DNA from: Archilochus colubris
Lineage: Eukaryota; Chordata; Aves; Apodiformes; Trochilidae
NCBI GenBank assembly: GCA_023079485.1
Contig: CM041109.1
Location: 310,001-374,000, forward strand
Length of the DNA stretch: 64,000 nt
Direction of reading: 5' to 3'
Translations under genes and position numbers: made by a program
The notes under the pieces: model-generated
Told to the model about the DNA's origin: nothing
What the model saw: the letters and a program-made list of their open reading frames with translations, nothing else
Database searches by the model: none
Part shown: piece after piece, positions 13,252-24,570 of the stretch
Position numbering within the stretch: position 1 is the first letter of the stretch
How the letters are laid out: each line of letters opens with the position of its first letter

Positions 13252-13416
13252 CTGTGGCAGGAGCTGTGTGACCTCCTGGCCCAGCACCCCGAGCAGATCC
13301 GCTCCCTGGACGCCGGCTCCATCATCCGGGGGGGGCTCCGGCGCTTCACGGATCAACTGGGGAGGCTCTGGGGGGCTCTGGCCCAGTGCCACATCCGGAC
13401 TGGGCACTTCGAGAAG
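13252..13416 (+). CDS. XAB2: XAB2 exon E3 (residues 112-166)
   Basis: This exon encodes 55 residues from LWQELCDLLAQHPEQ to CHIRTGHFEK, both ends phase 0. The conserved core SIIRGGLRRFTDQLGRLW identifies it. The acceptor is CTTGTCCCCAG at 13251. The donor AAG|GTCCTT at 13417 is weak, with no purine at +3 and no G at +5. Both edges of this exon have been amplified: its 5' end upstream in I2 and its 3' end plus donor downstream in I3. The copies are 20-45 nt exon fragments and lack the RGGL core, so they cannot replace it. Confidence 0.97.
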
Positions 13417-15520
13417 GTCCTTGTCACCCCTTGTCACCTCTTGTCACCCCCTGTCACCTCCTGTCATCCCTTGTGACCCCTCTGTCCCTCCCCTGTCACC
13501 CTCTGTCACCCCCTGACCCCCTGTGTGGCCCCCTGACCCCCCCTGACCCAGGGACACCCAGTGCCACATCTGGACTGGGCACTTCGAGAAGGTCCCTGTC
13601 ACCCCTTGTCACCTCTTGTCACCCCCTGTCACCCCCTGTCACCCCTTGTCACCTCCTGTCACCTCCTGTCACCTCTTGTCATCCCCTGTCCCCCCCTGTC
13701 ACCCCCTAACTCAGGGACACCCAGTGCCAGACTGGGCACTTCGAGAAGGTCCCTGTCGCCCCTTGTCACCCCTTGTCACCCCTTGTCACCCCCTGTCACC
13801 TCTTGTCACCCCCTGTCACCCCCTGACTCCCCCTGTCACCCCTTGTCACCCCCTGACTCCTCCTGTCACCCCCTGACCCAGAGACACCCAGTGCCACATC
13901 TGGACTGGGCACTTCGAGAAGGTCCTTGTCACCTCCTGTCACCTCTTGTCACCTCTTGTCACCTCTTGTCACCCCCTGTCATCCCTTGTCACCCCCCTGT
14001 CACCCCCTGTCACCCCCTAACTCAGGGACACCCAGTGCCACATCTGGACTGGGCACTTCGAGAAGGTCCCTGTCACCCCTTGTCACCCTCTGTCACCTCT
14101 TGTCACCTCTTGTCACCTCTTGTCACCTCCTGTCCCTCCCCTGTCACCCTCTGTCACCCCCTGACCCCCTGTGTGGCCCCCTGACCCCCCCTGACCCAGG
14201 GACACCCAGTGCCACATCCGGACTGGGCACTTCAAGAAGGTCCTTGTCACCCCCCTGTCACCCCTTGTCACCTCCTGTCACCCCTTGTCACCCCTTGTCA
14301 CCCCTCTGCCCCTCCCCTGTCACCCTCTGTCACCCCCTGACACCCCCTGACCCAGGGACACCCAGTGCCACATCTGGACTGGGCACTTCGAGAAGGTCCT
14401 TGTCACCTCCTGTCACCTCTTGTCACCCTCTGTCACCCCCTGTCACCCCCTGTCACCTCTTGTCACCCCTCTGTCCCTCCCCTGTCACCCTCTGTCACCT
14501 CCTGTCACCCCCTAACCCAGGGACACCCAGTGCCACATCCAGACTGGGCACTTCGAGAAGGTCCTTGTCACCTCCTGTCACCCCTTGTCACCCCTGTCAC
14601 CTCTTGTCACCCCCCTGTCACCCCTTGTTACCCCCTGTCACCTCTTGTCACCCCCTGTCACCCCCTGTCCCTCCCCTGTCCCCCCCTGTCCGTCCCCTGT
14701 CACCCCCTAACTCAGGGACACCCAGTGCCACATCCGGACTGGGCACTTCAAGAAGGTCCTTGTCACCTCCTGTCACCCCTTGTCACCCCCTGTCACCCCC
14801 CTGTCATCTCTTATCACCCCCTGTCACCCCCCTGTCACCCCCTGTCACCTCTTGTCACCCCTCTGTCCCTCCCCTGTCACCCTCTGTCACCCCCTGACAC
14901 CCCCTGACCCAGGGACACCCAGTGCCAGACTGGGCACTTCGAGAAGGTCCCTGTCACCCCTTGTCACCTCTTGTCACCCCCTGTCACCCCCTGTCACCCC
15001 CTGTCACCCCTTGTCACCTCTTGTCACCCCTCTGTCACCCCCCTGTCACCCCCCTGTTACCCCCCTGTCACCTCCTGTCACCTCTTGTCACCCCCTAACT
15101 GAGGGACACCCAGTGTCACATCTGGCTGGGCACTTCAGAAGGTCCCTGTCGCCCCTTGTCACCCCTTGTCACCCTCTGTCACCTCTTGTCACCTCTTGTC
15201 ACCCCCTGTCATCCCTTGTCACCCCTCTGTCACCCCCCTGTCACCTCCTGTCACCCCCTGACTCCCCCTGACACCCCCTGACCCAGGGACACCCAGTGCC
15301 AGACTGGGCACTTCGAGAAGGTCCTTGTCACCTCCTGTCACCCCTTGTCACCTCCTGTCACCCCCCTGTCACCCCCCTGTCCCCTCCTGTCACCCTCTGT
15401 CACCCCCTGTCACCCCCTGTCACCCCCTAACTGAGGGACACCCAGTGCCACATCTGGACTGGGCACTTCGAGAAGGTCCCTGTCACCTCCTGTCACCTCC
15501 TGTCACCCCCCTGTCACCCC
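13417..15520 (+). repeat. I3 first array: 12 copies of the E3 3' end plus donor
   Basis: Each ~145-195 bp unit has a CTGTCACCCCTTGTCACC tract and a copy of the exon end, CATCTGGACTGGGCACTTCG then AGAAG|GTCC. Decoy donors (GT) are at 13592, 13749, 13922, 14066, 14240, 14396, 14561, 14756, 14947, 15142, 15321 and 15476. Retention past the real donor stops at about 13476. Confidence 0.93.
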
Positions 15521-15840
15521 CTGACACCTCAGACACCCCCTGTCCCCCTGCCCCATGGCTGTCCCCCTGTGTGTCCCCCTGTCCCATGGCTGCCCCCCTC
15601 AGTGTCCCCTATGTCCCCATCCCTGTCCCCATGTCCCCATGGCTGTCCCCAGCAGTGTCCCTGTGTCCCCAGCCCTGTCCCCCTGTGTGTCCCCCTGTCC
15701 CATGGCTGTCCCCAGCCCTGTCCCTGTGTCCCCAGCCCTGTCCCCATGTCCCCATCCCTGTCCCCAGCAGTGTCCCCTGTGTCCCCAACCCTGTCCCCCT
15801 GTCCCATGGCTGTCCCCAGCAGTGTCCCCTGTGTCCCCAG
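15521..15840 (+). repeat. I3 second array: TGTCCCC-rich tract before E4
   Basis: Short imperfect repeats of CTGTCCCCATGTCCCC and CCATGGCTGTCCCCAGC make a long pyrimidine-rich zone with many TCCCCAG trinucleotide acceptor look-alikes ahead of the true one at 15840. Confidence 0.8.
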
Positions 15841-15979
15841 GCCCGGGATGTCTATGAGGAGGCCATCCAGACCGTTGTCACCGTCCGGGACTTCTCTCAG
15901 GTGTTTGACAGCTACGCCCAGCTGGAGGAGACCCTGATTGCAGCCTGCATGGAGACTGGGGGGGACAGGGGGCCCGAGG
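15841..15979 (+). CDS. XAB2: XAB2 exon E4 (residues 167-212 plus 1 nt)
   Basis: This exon encodes ARDVYEEAIQTVVTVRDF, then SQVFDSYAQLEETLIAACME and a short tail TGGDRGPE. It is a canonical HAT motif (VYEEAI; VFDSYAQLEE). The acceptor is TGTCCCCAG at 15840. The donor is G|GTGAGA at 15980, leaving one base (phase 1) that completes a Glu codon with the first two bases of E5. The tail corresponds to the acidic loop (REEEDD-like) of orthologues but is glycine/arginine-rich here, suggesting relaxed constraint in this linker. Confidence 0.96.
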
Positions 15980-15989
15980 GTGAGAGCCC

Positions 15990-17675
15990 TGCCTCAGTTT
16001 CCCCAAAAAACGGGGGCTCGGAGGTGGCCCTGCCTCAGTTTCCCCCAAAAAACGAGGGTTTGTGCCTCAGTTTCCCTGAAAAACAGGGGGTTTGGGAGGG
16101 GTTGTGCCTCAGTTTCCCCAGAACAGGGGCTCTGGGGTGGCCCTGCCTCAGTTTCCCCCCATAAACAAGGGTTTGGGAGGGGTCGTGCCTCAGTTTCCCC
16201 CAGAACAGGGGGGCTGAGATGGCCCTGCCTCAGTTTCCCCCCAAAACAGGGGTTTGGGAGGGGTTGTGCCTCAGTTTCCCCCAGAACAGGGGGGCTGAGG
16301 TGGCCCTGCCTCAGTTTCCCCCCAAACAGGGGGGTTTGGGAGGGGTTGTGCCTCAGTTTCCCCCAGAACAGGGGCTCTGTGGTGGCCCTGCCTCAGTTTC
16401 CCCCAAAACAGGGGAGTTTGGGAGGGTTTGTGCCTCAGTTTCCCCAGAACAGGGGCTCTGGGGTGGCCCTGCCTCAGTTTCCCCCCATAAACAAGGGTTT
16501 GGGAGGGACTGTGCCTCAGTTTCCCTCAAAACAGGGGCTCTGGGGTGGCCCTGCCTCAGTTTCCCCCCAAAACAAGGGTCTGGGAGGGGTCGTGCCTCAG
16601 TTTCCCCCAAAACAGGGGGGCTCGGAGGTGGCCCTGCCTCAGTTTCCCCCCAAAACAGGAGGGGTTGGGAGGGGTCGTGCCTCAGTTTCCCCCAGAACAG
16701 GGAGTTTGGGAGGGGTTGTGCCTCAGTTTCCCCCAGAACAGGGGGGGTTGGGAGGGGTCGTGCCTCAGTTTCCCCCCAAAACGAGGGGGGTTGGGAGGGT
16801 CTGTGCCTCAGTTTCCCCCAAAACAGGGGGTTTGGGAGGGGTTGTGCCTCAGTTTCCCCCAAAACGGGGGCTCGGAGGTGGCCCTGCCTCAGTTTCCCCC
16901 CAAAAACGAGGGTTTGTGCCTCAGTTTCCCTGAAAAACAGGGAGTTTGGGAGGGGTCGTGCCTCAGTTTCCCCCAGAACAGGGAGGTTGGGAGGGGTTGT
17001 GCCTCAGTTTCCCCCAGAACAGGGGGGTTGGGAGGGACTGTGCCTCAGTTTCCCCCAGAACAGGGGCTCTGGGGTGGCCCTGCCTCAGTTTCCCCCAAAA
17101 ACGAGGGTTTGTGCCTCAGTTTCCCTGAAAAACAGGGAGTTTGGGAGGGGTTGTACCTCAGTTTCCCTCAGAACAGGGGGTTGGGAGGGTCTGTGCCTCA
17201 GTTTCCCCCCAAAACAGGGGGGGTTGGGAGGGTTTGTGACTCAGTTTCCCCCCATAAACAAGGGTTTGGGAGGGTTTGTGCCTCAGTTTCCCCCAGAACA
17301 GGGGGGCTGAGGTGGCCCTGCCTCAGTTTCCCCCCAAACAGGAGGGGTTGGGAGGGGTTGTGCCTCAGTTTCCCCCAGAACAGGGGCTCTGGGGTGGCCC
17401 TGCCTCAGTTTCCCCCCAAAACAGGGGGGGTTGGGAGGAACTGTGCCTCAGTTTCCCCCCAAAACGAGGGGTTGGGAGGGACTGTGCCTCAGTTTCCCCC
17501 AGAACAGGGGAGGTTGGGAGGGACTGTGCCTCAGTTTCCCCCCAAAACAAGGGGGGTTGGGAGGGGTTGTGCCTCAGTTTCCCCCCAAAACAGGGGGGTC
17601 TGGGAGGGGTTGTGCCTCAGTTTCCCCCAAAACAGGAGGGGTTGGGAGGGGTTGTGCCTCAGTTTCCCTCCACCC
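15990..17675 (+). repeat. I4 first array: ~35 bp minisatellite
   Basis: Roughly 45-50 units of TGCCTCAGTTTCCCCCAAAA followed by CAGGGG and either CTCTGGGGTGGCCC or TTTGGGAGGGGTTG. Each unit has a CCTCAG that resembles an acceptor. The two half-types partly alternate. Confidence 0.92.
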
Positions 17676-19649
17676 CAAGGACTTTGAGGCTGTCACCTTG
17701 TCCCCACTGTCCCCTTGCTGTCCCCTGAGTGTCCCCTGACTGTCCCCTCTGTCCCCTCTGTCCCTTGTCCCCAATCTCCTGTCCCAGCTGACACCCACCC
17801 AGTTCGAGGCTCTGATGTCCCAGTATCCCCCATGGGTGCTGTTACCTTGTCCCTGCCTGTCCCTTGTCCCCCCTGACTGTCCCCTCTGTCCCCTGGCTGT
17901 CCCCTGACTGTCCCCTTTGTCCCCTGAGTGTCCCCTCTGTCCCCTCTGTCCCCTCTGTCCCTTGTCCTCAATCTCCTGTCCCAGCTGACACTCCCCCAGT
18001 TCGAGGCTCTGATGTCCCAGTGCCCCCCGTGGGTGCTGTCACCTTGTCCCTGCCTGTCCCCTCTGTCCCCTGACTGTCCCCTGACTGTCCCCTGACTGTC
18101 CCCTGAGTGTTCCCTGTGTCCCCTGTGTCCCCTGAGTGTCTCCTCTGTCCCCTCACTGTCCTCTGACTGTCCCCTCTGTCCCTTGTCCCCAATCTCCTGT
18201 CCCAGCTGACACCCACCCAGTTAAGGCTCTGATGTCCCAGTGCCCCCTGTGGGTGCTGTCACCTTGTCCCTGACTGTCCCCTGACTGTCCCCTGACTGTC
18301 CCCTCACTGTCCCCTGACTGTCCCCTTTGTCCCCTGAGTGTCCCCTGAGTGTCCCCTGACTGTCCCCTGTGTCCCTGTCCCAGAGGAGATGGAGCTGGAG
18401 CTCAGTCTCGCCCGGTTCGAGGCTCTGATGTCCCAGTGCCCCCTGTGGGTGCTGCCACCTCCTCCTTGACTGTCCCCTGTCCCCCCTGACTGTCCCCTGG
18501 CTGTCCCCTGAGTGTCCCCTGGCTGTCCCCTGTGTCCCCTGTGTCCCCTGACTGTCCCCTGTGTCCCCTCTGTCCCCTGTCCCCAGTCTCCTGTCCCAGC
18601 TGACAGCCACCCAGTTCGAGGCTCTGATGTCCCAGTGCCCCCCATGGGTGCTGCCACCTTGTCCCTGCCTGTCTCCTCTGTCCCCTGACTGTCCCCTTCG
18701 TCCCCTGAGTGTCCCCTGTGTCCCCTTTGTCCCCTGAGTGTCCCCTGACTGTCCCCTGTGTCCCTGTCCCAGAGGAGATGGAGCTGGAACTCGGACTCAC
18801 TCGTTTCGAGGCTCTGATGTCCCAGTGCCCTCTGTGGGTGCTGTCACCTCCTCCCTGCCTGTCCCCTGTCCCCCCTGGCTGTCCCCTAACTGTCCCCTCT
18901 GTCCCCTGAGTGTCCCCTGGCTGTCCCCTCACTGTCCCCTGTGTCCCCTGAGTGTCCCCTGACTGTCCCCTGTGTCCCTGTCCCAGAGGAGATGGAGCAG
19001 GAGCTTGGACTCGCTCGTTTCGAGGCTCTGATGTCCCAGTGCCCCCCGTGGGTGCTGCCACCTTGTCCCTGCCTGTCCCCTGTGTCCCCTCACTGTTCCC
19101 TTTGTCCCCTGAGTGTCCCCTGTGTCCCCTTTGTCCCCTCTGTCCCCTCTGTCCCTTGTCCCCAATCTCCTGTCCCAGCTGACACTTGCCCAGTTAAGGC
19201 TCTGATGTCCCAGTGCCCCCTGTGGGTGCTGCCACCTCCTCCCTGACTGTCCCCTGTCCCCCCTGGATGTCCCCTGACTGTCCCCTGTGTCCCTGTCCCA
19301 GAGGAGGTGGAGCTGGAGCTCAGACTCGCCCAGTTCGAGGCTCTGATGTCCCAGTGCCCCCCATGGGTGCTGTCACCTTGTCCCTGCCTGTCCCCTGTCC
19401 CCCCTGACTGTCCCCTCACTGTCCCCTCACTGTCCCCTCACTGTCCCCTGAGTGTCCCCTGTGTCCCTGTCCCAGAGGAGGTGGAGCTGGAGCTCAGACT
19501 CGCCCGGTTCGAGGCTCTGATGTCCCAGTGCCCCCCATGGGTGCTGCCACCTTGTCCCTGCCTGTCCCCTGTCCCCCCTGACTGTCCCCTGAGTGTCCCC
19601 TGACTGTCCCCTGAGTGTCCCCTGACTGTCCCCTGTGTCCCTGTCCCAG
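17676..19649 (+). repeat. I4 second array: copies of the E5 5' end
   Basis: CTGTCCCCTGACTGTCCCCT filler with copies of E5's start. Five long copies begin after CCCAG at 18384, 18773, 18987, 19302 and 19476 and read EE(V/M)E(L/Q)EL...FEALMSQ. About five shorter ones (near 17787, 17990, 18206, 18600, 19180) keep CCCAG|CTGACAC and GAGGCTCTGATGTCCCAG. The last three starts, including the real one, are exactly 174 nt apart. Confidence 0.93.
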
Positions 19650-19801
19650 AGGAGGTGGAGCTGGAGCTCAGACTCGCCCGGTTCGAGGCTCTGATGTCGC
19701 GGCGGCCGCTGCTGCTGAACAGTGTCCTGCTGAGACAGAACCCACACAACGTCCACGAGTGGCACAAACGGGTCCAGCTCTACAAGGGACACCCCGAGCA
19801 G
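19650..19801 (+). CDS. XAB2: XAB2 exon E5 (residues 213-263)
   Basis: After the split Glu codon it reads EVELELRLARFEALMSRRPL, then LLNSVLLRQNPHNVHEWHKR and VQLYKGHPEQ, one of the most conserved stretches of XAB2. The acceptor is CTGTCCCAG at 19649 (phase 1) and the donor CAG|GTGGGG at 19802 (phase 0). Its first ~45-60 nt recur with their acceptor five times upstream, at 18384, 18773, 18987, 19302 and 19476. Each copy reads ...FEALMSQCP, losing the RRPLLLNSVLL block, so they are not usable exons. Confidence 0.97.
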
Positions 19802-22495
19802 GTGGGGACACCTTGGGGACACTTTGGGGACACCTGGGGACACCGGGCAGGGGGGCTGAGGGGTGGCAGGGGCAGCAGGGGGTGGAAGGGAGAGAGGTGG
19901 GGATGCAAAGGGGAGGCTTGGTGACAGCAGAATGTCCACAGGAGACACCTGGGGCACCTTGGGAACACCTGGGGACACTTTGGGGACACCTGGGAACACC
20001 TGGGGACACTTTGGGGACACCTGAAGACACCTGGGGAAACCTGAGGACACCTGGGGACACCAGGCTGGGGATCTGAGGGGTGGCAGGGACAGCAGGGGGT
20101 GGCAGGGAGAGAGGTGGGGATGCAAAGGGGAGGCTTGGGGACAGCAGAATGTCCACAGGGGACACCTTGGGGACACCTGGGGACACTTTGGGGACACCTG
20201 GGGACACCTGGGGACACTTTGGGGACACCTGGGAACACTTGGGGACACCTGGGGACACCTGGGGACACCGGGCAGGGGGTTTGAGGGGTGGTGGGGGCAG
20301 CTCAGGGTGGCAGGGAGAGAGGTGGGGATGCAAAGGGGAGGCTTGGGGACAGTAGAATGTCCACAGAGGACACCCGGGGACATCTTGGGGACACCTGGGG
20401 ACACTTTGGGGACACCTGGGGACACCCCAGGGACACCTTGGGACACTGGGCTGAGGGCCTGAGGGGTGGCAGGGGCAGCAGAGGGTGGCAGGGAGAGAGG
20501 TGGGGATGCAAAGGGGAGGCTTGGGGACAGCAGAATGTCCACAGGGGACACCTGGGGACACCTTGGGGACACCTGGGGACTCTTGGGGACACTTTGGGGA
20601 CACCTGAAGACACCTGGGGAAACCTGGGGACACCTGGGGACACCGGGCAGGGGGTTTGAGGGGTGGTGGGGGCAGCTCAGGGTGGCAGGGAGAGAGGTGG
20701 GGATGCAAAGGGGAGGCTTGGGGACAGCAGAATGTCCACAGGAGACACCTGGGTACACTTTGGGGACACCTGGGGACACCTGGGGACACTTTAGGGACAC
20801 CTGGGGACACCTGGGGAAACCTGGGGACACCTGGGGACACCGGGCAGGGGGTTTGAGGGGTGGCGGGGGCAGCTGGGGGTGGCAGGGAGAGAGGTGGGGA
20901 TGCAAAGGGGAGGCTTGGGGACAGCAGAATGTCCACAAAGGACACCCGGGGACATCTTGGGGACACCTGGGGACACTTTGGAGACACCTGGGGACACCTG
21001 GGGATACTTTGGAGACACCTGGGGACACTTTGGGGACACCTGGGACACCGGGCAGGGGGGCAGAGGGGTGGTGGAGGCAGCAGGAGGTGGCAGGGAGAGA
21101 GGTGGGGATGCAAAGGGGAGGTTTGGGGACAGCAGAATGTCCACAGGAGACACCTGGGGACATCTTGGGGACACCTGGGACACCTGGAGACATCTTGGGG
21201 ACACCTGGGGACACCTTGGGACACTGGGCTCGGGGCTGAGGGACAGCAGGGGCAGCAGGGGGTGGCAGGAAGAGAGGTGGGGATGCAAAAGGGAGGCTTG
21301 GGGACAGTAGAATGTCCACAGGGGACACCTGGGGCACCTTGGGGACACCTGGGGACACTTTGGGGACACCTGGGGACACTTGGGGAAACCTGGGGACACC
21401 TGGGGACACCGGGCAGGGGGGCAGAGGGGTGGTGGGGGCAGCCAGAGGTGGCAGGGAGAGAGGTGGGGATGCAAAGGGGAGGCTTGGGGACAGCAGAATG
21501 TCCACAGGGGACACCTTGGTGACACCTGGGGACACTTTGGGGACACTTTGGGGACACTTTGGGGACACCTGGGGAAACCTGGGGACACTGGGCTGGGGAT
21601 CTGAGGGGTGGCAGGGGCAGCAGGGGGTGGAAGGGAGAGAGGTGGGGATGCAAAGGGGAGGCTTGGGGACAGCAGAATGTCCACAGGGGACACCTGGAGA
21701 CACTTTGGGGACACTTTGGGGACACCTGGGGACACCTGAAGACACCTGGGGAAACCTGGGGACACCTGGGGACACTGGGCTGGGGGCTGAGGGACAGCAG
21801 GGGCAGCTGGGGGTGGCAGGGAGAGAGGTGGGGATGTAGAGGGGAGGCTTGGGGACAGCAGAATGTCCACAGGGGACACCTTGGTGACACCTTGGGGACA
21901 CCTGTGGACATTTTGGGGACACCTGAAGACACCTGGGGACACTTGGGGACACCTGGGGACACCGGGCTGGGGGTTTGAGGGGTGGTGGGGGCAGCTGGGG
22001 GTGGCAGGGAGAGAGGTGGGGATGCAAAGGGGAGGCTTGGGGACAGCAGAATGTCCACTGGGGACACCTGGGGACATCTTGGGGACACCTGGGGACATCT
22101 TGGGGACACCTGGGAACACCTGGGGACACTCTGGGGACACTTGGGGACACCTGGGGACACCTGGGGATACCGGGCAGGGGGGCAGAGGGGTGGCAGGGAC
22201 AGCAGAGGGTGGCAGGGAGAGAGGTGGGGATGCAAAGGGGAGGCTTGGGGACAGCAGAATGTCCACAGGGGACACCTGGGGACACCTGGGAACACTTGGG
22301 GACACCTGGGGACACTTGGGGACACCTGGGGACATCTTGGGGACACCTGGGGACACCTGGGGACACCGGGCTGGGGATCTGAGGGGTGGCAGGGGCAGCA
22401 GGGGGTGGAAGGGAGAGAGGTGGGGATGCAAAGGGGAGGCTTGGGGACAGCAGAATGTCCACAGGGGACACCTTGGGGACATCTTGGGGACACCT
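19802..22495 (+). repeat. I5 first array: ~190-200 bp G-rich units
   Basis: About 14 units of GGGGACACCTGGGGACACTT with GGCAGGGAGAGAGGTGGGGA and ACAGCAGAATGTCCACAGG. Unit starts fall near 19845, 20065, 20270, 20455, 20650, 20845, 21050, 21230, 21415, 21590, 21775, 21965, 22175 and 22370. No exon fragments were recognised. Confidence 0.9.
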
Positions 22496-24450
22496 GGGTG
22501 GGTGCAGGGGGACACTTGGGGACATCAGGGTGGCTTTAGGGGACACCTGGGGACACTGGGGGGTGCAGAGGGAACTCATGGGGCCATCGCAGTGCCATGG
22601 AGAGGGGTGGTGGCAGCTTGGGAGTTGTCCCCACATGTCCCTAACATGTCCCCAACGTGTCCCCATTGTCCCCAGCTCATCAGAACCTACACCTGGGGAC
22701 ATTGGGACATCCTTAGGGGACACCTGGGGACATTGGGGGTGCAAAAGGAAGACTTGGGGCCAGCGCAGTGCCACGAAGGGGGATGGTGGCAGCTTGGGGG
22801 TTGTCCCCACGTGTCCCTAACGTGTCCCCAACGTGTCCCCATTGTCCCCAGCTCATCAGGACCTACACCTGGGGACATCAGGGTGGCTTTAGGGGACATC
22901 TGGGGACATCAGGGTGGCTTTAGGGGACACCTGGGGACACTGGGGGTGCAGAGGGAACTCATGGGGCCAGCGCAGTGCCACGGAGTGGGGTTGTGGCAGC
23001 CTGGGAAGTGTCCCCACGTGTCCCTAACGTGTCCCCAACGTGTCCCCATTGTCCCCAGCTCATCAGGACCTACACCTGGGGACACTGGGACATCCTTAGG
23101 GGACACCTGGGGACATCAGGGTGGCTTTAGGGGACACCTGGGGACACCCTGGGGGTGCAGAGGGAACTCATGGGGCCAGCGCAGTGCCATGGAGGGGGGT
23201 GGTGGCAGCTTGGGAGTTGTCCCCATGTGTCCCCAACGTGTCCCCAACGTGTCCCCATTGTCCCCAGCTCATCAGGACCTACACCTGGGGACATCAGGGT
23301 GGCTTTAGGGGACATCTGGGGACATCAGGGTGGCTTTAGGGGACACCTGGGGACACTGGGGGGTGCAGAGGGAACTCATGGGGTCAGCGCAGTGCCACGA
23401 AGGGGGATGGTGGCAGCTTGGGGTTTGTCCCCACGTGTCCCTAACATGTCCCCAACGTGTCCCCATTGTCCCCAGCTCATCAGAACCTACACCTGGGGAC
23501 ACTGGGACATCCTTAGGGGACACCTGGGGACACTGGGGGTACAGAGGGAACTCGTGGGGCCAGCGCAGTGCCATGGAGGGGGGTGGTGGCAGCTTGGGAG
23601 TTGTCCCCACGTGTCCCTAACGTGTCCCCAACGTGTCCCCATTGTCCCCAGCTCATCAGGACCTATGCCTGGGGACATGGGGTGGCTTTAGGGGACATCT
23701 GGGGACATCAGGGTGGGTGTAGGGGGACACCTGGGGACACTGGGGGGTGCAGAGGGAACTCATGGGGCCAGCGCAGTGCCACGGAGTGGGGTGGTGGCAG
23801 CTTGGGGGTTGTCCCCACGTGTCCCTAACATGTCCCCAACGTGTCCCCATTGTCCCCAGCTCATCAGAACCTACACCTGGGGACACTGGGACATCCTTAG
23901 GGGACACCTGGGGACATCAGGGTGGCTTTAGGGGATACCTGGGGACATTGGGGGTGCAAAAGGAAGACTTGGGGCCAGCGCAGTGCCACGGAGTGGGGTT
24001 GTGGCAGCCTGGGACGTGTCCCCACGTGTCCCCAACGTGTCCCCAACGTGTCCCCATTGTCCCCAGCTCATCAGGACCTACACCTGGGGACACTGGGACA
24101 TCCTTAGGGGACACCTGGGGACATGGGGTGGCTTTAGGGGACACCTGGGGACACTGGGGGGTGCAGAGGGAACTCATGGGGCCAGCGCAGTGCCATGGAG
24201 GGGGGTGGTGGCAGCTTGGGAGTTGTCCCCACGTGTCCCCAACGTGTCCCCAACGTGTCCCCATTGTCCCCAGATCATCAGGACCTACACCTGGGGACAC
24301 TGGGACATCCTTAGGGGACACCTGGGGACACTGGGGGGTGCAGAGGGAACTCATGGGGCCAGCGCAGTGCCACAAAGGGGGGTGGTGGCAGCTTGGGGGT
24401 TGTCCCCACGTGTCCCTAACGTGTCCCCAACGTGTCCCCATTGTCCCCAG
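22496..24450 (+). repeat. I5 second array: nine copies of the E6 acceptor and first codons
   Basis: Units of ~175-210 bp contain CAACGTGTCCCCATTGTCCC then CAG|(C/A)TCATCAGGACCTACAC. Decoy starts are at 22676, 22852, 23059, 23268, 23476, 23652, 23860, 24067 and 24274. The nearest copy has ATCATC like the exon; the other eight have CTCATC. The last three decoys share E6's frame, and the last two are stop-free up to E6. Confidence 0.94.
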
Positions 24451-24570
24451 ATCATCAGGACCTACACGGAGGCCGTGCGCACGGTGGACCCAGCCAAGGC
24501 CACGGGGCAGCCCCACGGGCTCTGGGTGGCATTTGCCAGGTTCTACGAGGACAACGGGCAGCTGGAGGAC
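24451..24570 (+). CDS. XAB2: XAB2 exon E6 (residues 264-303)
   Basis: This exon encodes 40 residues, IIRTYTEAVRTVDPAKATGQ followed by PHGLWVAFARFYEDNGQLED, a full HAT repeat. The acceptor is ATTGTCCCCAG at 24450 and the donor GAC|GTGAGT at 24571, the best donor of the set. Both ends are phase 0. About 60 nt upstream and 19 nt into the exon are repeated almost exactly with the acceptor at 24273, 177 nt upstream. That copy and the one at 24067 are in the same open frame, so longer isoforms are possible in principle. The 40-residue exon matches the family length. Confidence 0.97.

Noticed and set aside
15990..17675. Recurrent CCTCAGTTTCCCC as exons or a dispersed element
   Set aside because: It is a simple ~35 bp tandem minisatellite; no coding homology and no element ends.
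19427..22810. 1127-codon minus-strand open frame, and an overlapping 941-codon one
   Set aside because: Translation simply repeats CPQVSPGVP-type units of the I5 array and crosses E5 antisense. No conserved domain or start context.
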